Below are positions 5,508 to 7,808 of a stretch of 7,808 bases of DNA, piece by piece; within the stretch, counting starts at the first letter, position 1; every line of letters begins with the position of its first letter. The stretch spans positions 1-7,808 of the forward strand of contig JASLBX010000061.1 in the NCBI GenBank assembly GCA_030146385.1, in the 5' to 3' direction. The notes beneath the pieces are model-generated. The model did no database searches, was not told the DNA's origin, and worked only from the letters and a program-made list of their open reading frames with translations. This stretch comes from Jiangellaceae bacterium. GTDB taxonomy: Bacteria; Actinomycetota; Actinomycetes; Jiangellales; Jiangellaceae. A program made the position numbers and the translations under genes.

Positions 5508-6932
5508 ATGCCCGTCCTGCAACCACCCGAGCATCCCCAAACCCTGACTCTGCCGCCGCGCGAGGCCGTGCTAGCGGCTCGTACGCAGGTGCTCGTGGTC
5601 GGCGGTGGCCCGGCTGGATTGGGCGCCGCACTGGGCGCGGCCGACGCCGGAGCGGATGTCATCCTGGCCGAGCGCTACGGGTTTCTGGGCGGCAACGCCA
5701 CCGTCGCGCTCGTCATGCCGTTGATGTCGTTCCACAACGAGAAGAAACAGGCCCCGCCGGGCATGACCACTCGGCTGCTGCCCACCGACCACGGCGAGGG
5801 CGACCCCGTAGTGGCCGGGATGCTGTGGCGCCTGCTGCAACGGCTCACCGAGCGGGAGGGAGCCATAACGCCGTCCGCCGACACTGGCTACACGGTTCCC
5901 TTCGATCCGGAGCAGTTCAAGCTCGCCGCTCTGGACATGCTCGACGAGGCCGGCGTCCGGATGCTGTTCCACGCCTTCGCCTCCGGCGTCGCCAGCGACT
6001 CAGACGTCCAGCGCGTCGTATTCGAGACAAAGTCCGGGCCGGTGGTCATCGAGGCCGACATCGTCGTGGACTGCACGGGCGACGGAGACATCGCCGCAGC
6101 AGCAGGGGCAAACTTCGAGATCGGGCGCGACGAGGATGGCCTAGTCCAGCCCATGACCCTGATGTTCCGGATGGTCGACTTCCTCCGGCCCCGATTCGGA
6201 GACTACGTGCGCGAGCACCCGGACCAGTGGCGTGGTGTGCACGGGTTGTGGGACCTGATTCAGGAGGCCACCGAGGCCGGCGAAATCGACCTGCCCCGCG
6301 AGAATCTGCTGTTCTTCGCCACCCCGCACGCGCGGGAGGTCAGCGTCAACAGCACGCGGGTGACCCGGGTGCTCGGGACGGACGTCTGGGACCTGACCCG
6401 AGCCGAGTGGGAAGCCCGTCGACAGCTGGACCAGATCGTGAGCTTCATGCGCCGCCGGGTGCCGGGCTTCGAAGAGGCCTACGTCGCTCAAAGTGGTGTG
6501 CAGGTGGGGGTGCGGGAGACCCGCCGGATCGTCGGCGACTACCAGCTGACCGGCGACGACATACTAAGTGCCAAGAATTTCCCCGATGCCATCGCGCAAG
6601 GCGCATACCCGGTCGACATCCACAACCCCAAGGGCACCGGCACCGTGCTGCGCCGGGTGCCGCAAGGGGAGGCGTACGACATTCCGCTGCGCTGCCTGCT
6701 GCCCCAAGGCGTCGATCGCATGGTCGTCGCGGGCCGGTGCATCTCGGGGACCCACGTCGCGCACTCCTCCTACCGGATCATGCCGATCTCGATGGCAACC
6801 GGCCAGGCGGCAGGGGTGTGCGCGGCGCTGGCCACCCGCAGCGGCAAACTGCCCCGCGAGATCCCGGCCGACGAGGTTCAGCACACACTGCGAGGCCAGG
6901 ACGCAAGCCTCCGCGCCGGCCTGGGCGAGTAA
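5508..6932 (+). CDS. FAD-dependent oxidoreductase (PF12831-type)
   Basis: A 474-residue flavoprotein. Residues 27-55 form the dinucleotide-binding Rossmann unit, with VVGGGPAGLGAA (30-41) as the GxGxxG loop and E55 in ILAER as the acidic ribose contact. GFLGGNAT (58-65) follows, as is usual in this family. DIVVDCTGDGDIAAAAGANFEIG (184-206) is the second FAD-contacting segment. ETRRIVGDYQLTGDDI (337-352) and VAGRCISGTHVAHSSYRIMPISMATGQAAGVCAALA (407-442) form the C-terminal FAD-closing motif. No signal peptide, membrane helix or iron-sulfur cysteine cluster is visible, which separates it from HdrA-like relatives. The family is broad and poorly characterised, so the substrate and even the direction (oxidase, dehydrogenase or reductase) are unknown. 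Last gene of the operon, 31 nt after the pyruvyl transferase-family gene and 13 nt before a strong hairpin. As the terminal flavoenzyme it may do an oxidative tailoring step. Confidence 0.9.
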   Translation: MPVLQPPEHPQTLTLPPREAVLAARTQVLVVGGGPAGLGAALGAADAGADVILAERYGFLGGNATVALVMPLMSFHNEKKQAPPGMTTRLLPTDHGEGDPVVAGMLWRLLQRLTEREGAITPSADTGYTVPFDPEQFKLAALDMLDEAGVRMLFHAFASGVASDSDVQRVVFETKSGPVVIEADIVVDCTGDGDIAAAAGANFEIGRDEDGLVQPMTLMFRMVDFLRPRFGDYVREHPDQWRGVHGLWDLIQEATEAGEIDLPRENLLFFATPHAREVSVNSTRVTRVLGTDVWDLTRAEWEARRQLDQIVSFMRRRVPGFEEAYVAQSGVQVGVRETRRIVGDYQLTGDDILSAKNFPDAIAQGAYPVDIHNPKGTGTVLRRVPQGEAYDIPLRCLLPQGVDRMVVAGRCISGTHVAHSSYRIMPISMATGQAAGVCAALATRSGKLPREIPADEVQHTLRGQDASLRAGLGE

Positions 6933-6945
6933 GTAAGTAGTCCCT

Positions 6946-6996
6946 GTGATCATCGGCACTTTCCGTGTGATGTAGCCGGAAAGTGCCGATGATCAC
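6946..6996 (+). terminator. Perfect 20-bp stem hairpin after the operon
   Basis: The left arm 6946-6965 (GTGATCATCGG...TTTCCG) is exactly complementary to the right arm 6977-6996 across an 11-nt loop (6966-6976). It begins 13 nt after the oxidoreductase TAA, itself part of TAAGTAAGTAG. No U-tract follows, which fits the U-tract-free hairpin terminators common in actinomycetes. The stem is symmetric and could stop transcription from either side. The length and perfection also allow a dispersed palindromic repeat. Confidence 0.75.
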
Positions 6997-7017
6997 GGCG
7001 GCCTCGTTGCGCATAAG

Positions 7018-7032
7018 CCCCGGCTGCCGGGG
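7018..7032 (+). other. Short GC hairpin just ahead of the DUF2267 start
   Basis: CCCCGG (7018-7023), a 3-nt loop, then CCGGGG (7027-7032): a 6-bp all-GC stem ending 12 nt before the ATG at 7045. If it is in the leader it would hold the only G-rich run near this start and could limit ribosome access. It could equally be chance in GC-rich DNA. Confidence 0.35.
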
Positions 7033-7044
7033 TAGCGCAGGTTT

Positions 7045-7452
7045 ATGCAGCACGACGAGTTCATCGGCCAGGTACAGCAACGTGCCCAGCTGTCGTCCCG
7101 CGGGGACGCCGAACGGGCCACCCGGGCCACGCTCGAGACGCTCGGCGAACGTGTTCCGACGGGAGTGGCGACGAAGCTCGCAGCGCAGTTGCCCGTCGAG
7201 ATCGGCGAACATCTGCGCCGAACCGTCCCCTTCGGGATGGAGGCCACCGGCGAGCGATTCGACGCCAGCGAGTTCATCGCCCGCGTCGCGGCGCGCTCGA
7301 CCACGGAGGAGCCGTTCGCGGCGTACGTGGCCCGCGTTGTGTGCGAGGTGACGAACGAGGCGACCGGCGGCATGGTCGACACGAACGTCGCAGAGGCTCT
7401 GCCAGACGACATTCGCCGGCTCGTGACGGCGGGAAGCAGCGGCGGCCTGTGA
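7045..7452 (+). CDS. DUF2267 domain protein
   Basis: A 135-residue, all-helical-looking cytosolic protein that is DUF2267 almost from end to end. The opening MQHDEFIGQVQQRAQLSSRGDAERATRATLETLGERVPTG (1-40), LAAQLPVEIGEHLRR (45-59), the DASEFIARVAARS repeat-like second half (73-85), and the ending LPDDIRRLV (119-127) all match the family's double-helical-repeat pattern, and the length is typical. The molecular function of DUF2267 is not established. In actinomycetes such genes often sit near stress or dormancy genes. No good Shine-Dalgarno is seen (only a GCAGG about 3 nt away), but the start matches the conserved N-terminus. Separated from the operon by the 20-bp hairpin, so probably a separate transcript. 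Confidence 0.88.
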   Translation: MQHDEFIGQVQQRAQLSSRGDAERATRATLETLGERVPTGVATKLAAQLPVEIGEHLRRTVPFGMEATGERFDASEFIARVAARSTTEEPFAAYVARVVCEVTNEATGGMVDTNVAEALPDDIRRLVTAGSSGGL

Positions 7453-7564
7453 CGGAACACCGCTGACTTACCCTGCCTGCACAGCCAGGTCGGAGCGCCT
7501 ACGTGCGGGGCTGGTCCAACCGGCCGACACCAAGACCGCATCGTGATTGAGGCTGTAGGCATCC

Positions 7565-7593
7565 CTGCCATTCGCCGAGTTCGGGGCTAGGAT
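7565..7593 (+). promoter_or_regulatory. Probable housekeeping-type promoter for the GAF gene
   Basis: CTGCCA (7565-7570) as a -35 element and TAGGAT (7588-7593) as a -10 element are separated by 17 nt. The -10 fits the TAnnnT pattern of actinomycete vegetative promoters. Transcription would begin near 7600, giving a leader of about 33 nt to the GTG at 7633. The rest of the 180-nt gap from 7453 shows no RNA gene or repeat that I can support. Confidence 0.45.
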
Positions 7594-7632
7594 CAGGTTT
7601 TGCACCGCCGTACGGCAGGGAGAGGACGGCCT

Positions 7633-7808
7633 GTGGCCGCTGACCGGACACGCGAGGCTGATCGCTTGGACGCGGTCCGGCGTGCTTTGGCGCTCCATAG
7701 CGGACCTGACACCGCCCTGGACCGCGTCGCCCGCCTTGCCGCGCACATCTTTGACACCCCACTTGCAGCGGTGACCTTCGTCGGCGACGACCGAGTGTGG
7801 TTCAAGGG
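7633..7808 (+). CDS. GAF-domain sensor protein, N-terminal fragment, runs off the right edge
   Basis: Only the first 58 codons are present. From the GTG start: a charged helix (MAADRTREADRLDAVRRALAL), then TALDRVARLAAHIFDTPLAAVTFVGDDRVWFKG (about 27-58). This is the typical N-terminal GAF motif, in which LDRxARLAA-x-x-F is followed by a beta strand and a D-x-x-WFK turn. Such GAF domains precede GGDEF, PP2C/SpoIIE, histidine kinase or ANTAR output domains in actinomycetes; which one applies is outside the window. Start choice: GTG 7633 has a purine-rich GGGAGAGGA (7618-7626) 6 nt upstream; an in-frame TTG at 7600 is less likely. It follows the DUF2267 gene after 180 nt with its own probable promoter. 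Confidence 0.8.
   Translation, partial: MAADRTREADRLDAVRRALALHSGPDTALDRVARLAAHIFDTPLAAVTFVGDDRVWFK

Noticed and set aside
4226..5662. 478-codon antisense ORF across the pyruvyl transferase-family gene
   Set aside because: It spans parts of three real genes on the other strand and shows no family motif, which is typical of third-position GC bias.
7498..7560. Distant inverted repeat GCCTAC / GTAGGC in the gap before the GAF gene
   Set aside because: The arms are only 6 bp and about 50 nt apart, which is expected by chance in this composition. No tRNA or small RNA fold was evident.

Overview
The window looks like chromosomal DNA from a high-G+C actinomycete. Third codon positions are overwhelmingly G or C, the genes are tightly packed, and every reading frame throws up long spurious antisense ORFs. 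The protein families (Xfp phosphoketolase, DUF2267, the long CocE/NonD hydrolases ending in an IPRDLV-type tail) are also at home in Actinobacteria. I cannot place the genus.

Layout, left to right. (1) The N-terminal 306 codons of a phosphoketolase (xfp) run leftward off the window edge. (2) A 75-nt divergent intergenic gap carries a 13-bp tandem direct repeat. (3) A compact rightward operon of four functions follows: an ATP-grasp ligase, a CocE/NonD (S15-type) alpha/beta hydrolase, a polysaccharide pyruvyl transferase-family protein, and a PF12831-type FAD-dependent oxidoreductase. The gaps between these genes are 2, 23 and 31 nt, and the three downstream genes have good purine-rich ribosome binding sites. 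(4) A perfect 20-bp stem hairpin ends the operon. (5) A DUF2267 gene and the start of a GAF-domain gene follow, both rightward, and the GAF gene has its own likely promoter.

The operon combines a carboxylate-amine (or similar) ATP-grasp ligase, a serine ester/amide hydrolase or acyltransferase, a ketal-forming or related transferase of the PF04230 fold, and a flavoenzyme. That set looks like a small self-contained pathway for making or remodelling a small molecule or peptide-like compound. I do not recognise it as a described pathway, and no carrier protein, precursor peptide, transporter or regulator is visible in it. The flanking genes (phosphoketolase, DUF2267, GAF) resemble central-metabolism and stress genes, so the operon may be an insertion into an older neighbourhood.

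The most concrete anomaly is in the third operon gene. A single in-frame TAG at 4832-4834 cuts the PF04230 protein into an N-terminal and a C-terminal half that lie in the same frame and together make one normal-length family member. This could be a recent nonsense mutation, a sequencing error, readthrough, or a genuine two-polypeptide split with re-initiation at the ATG at 4859.
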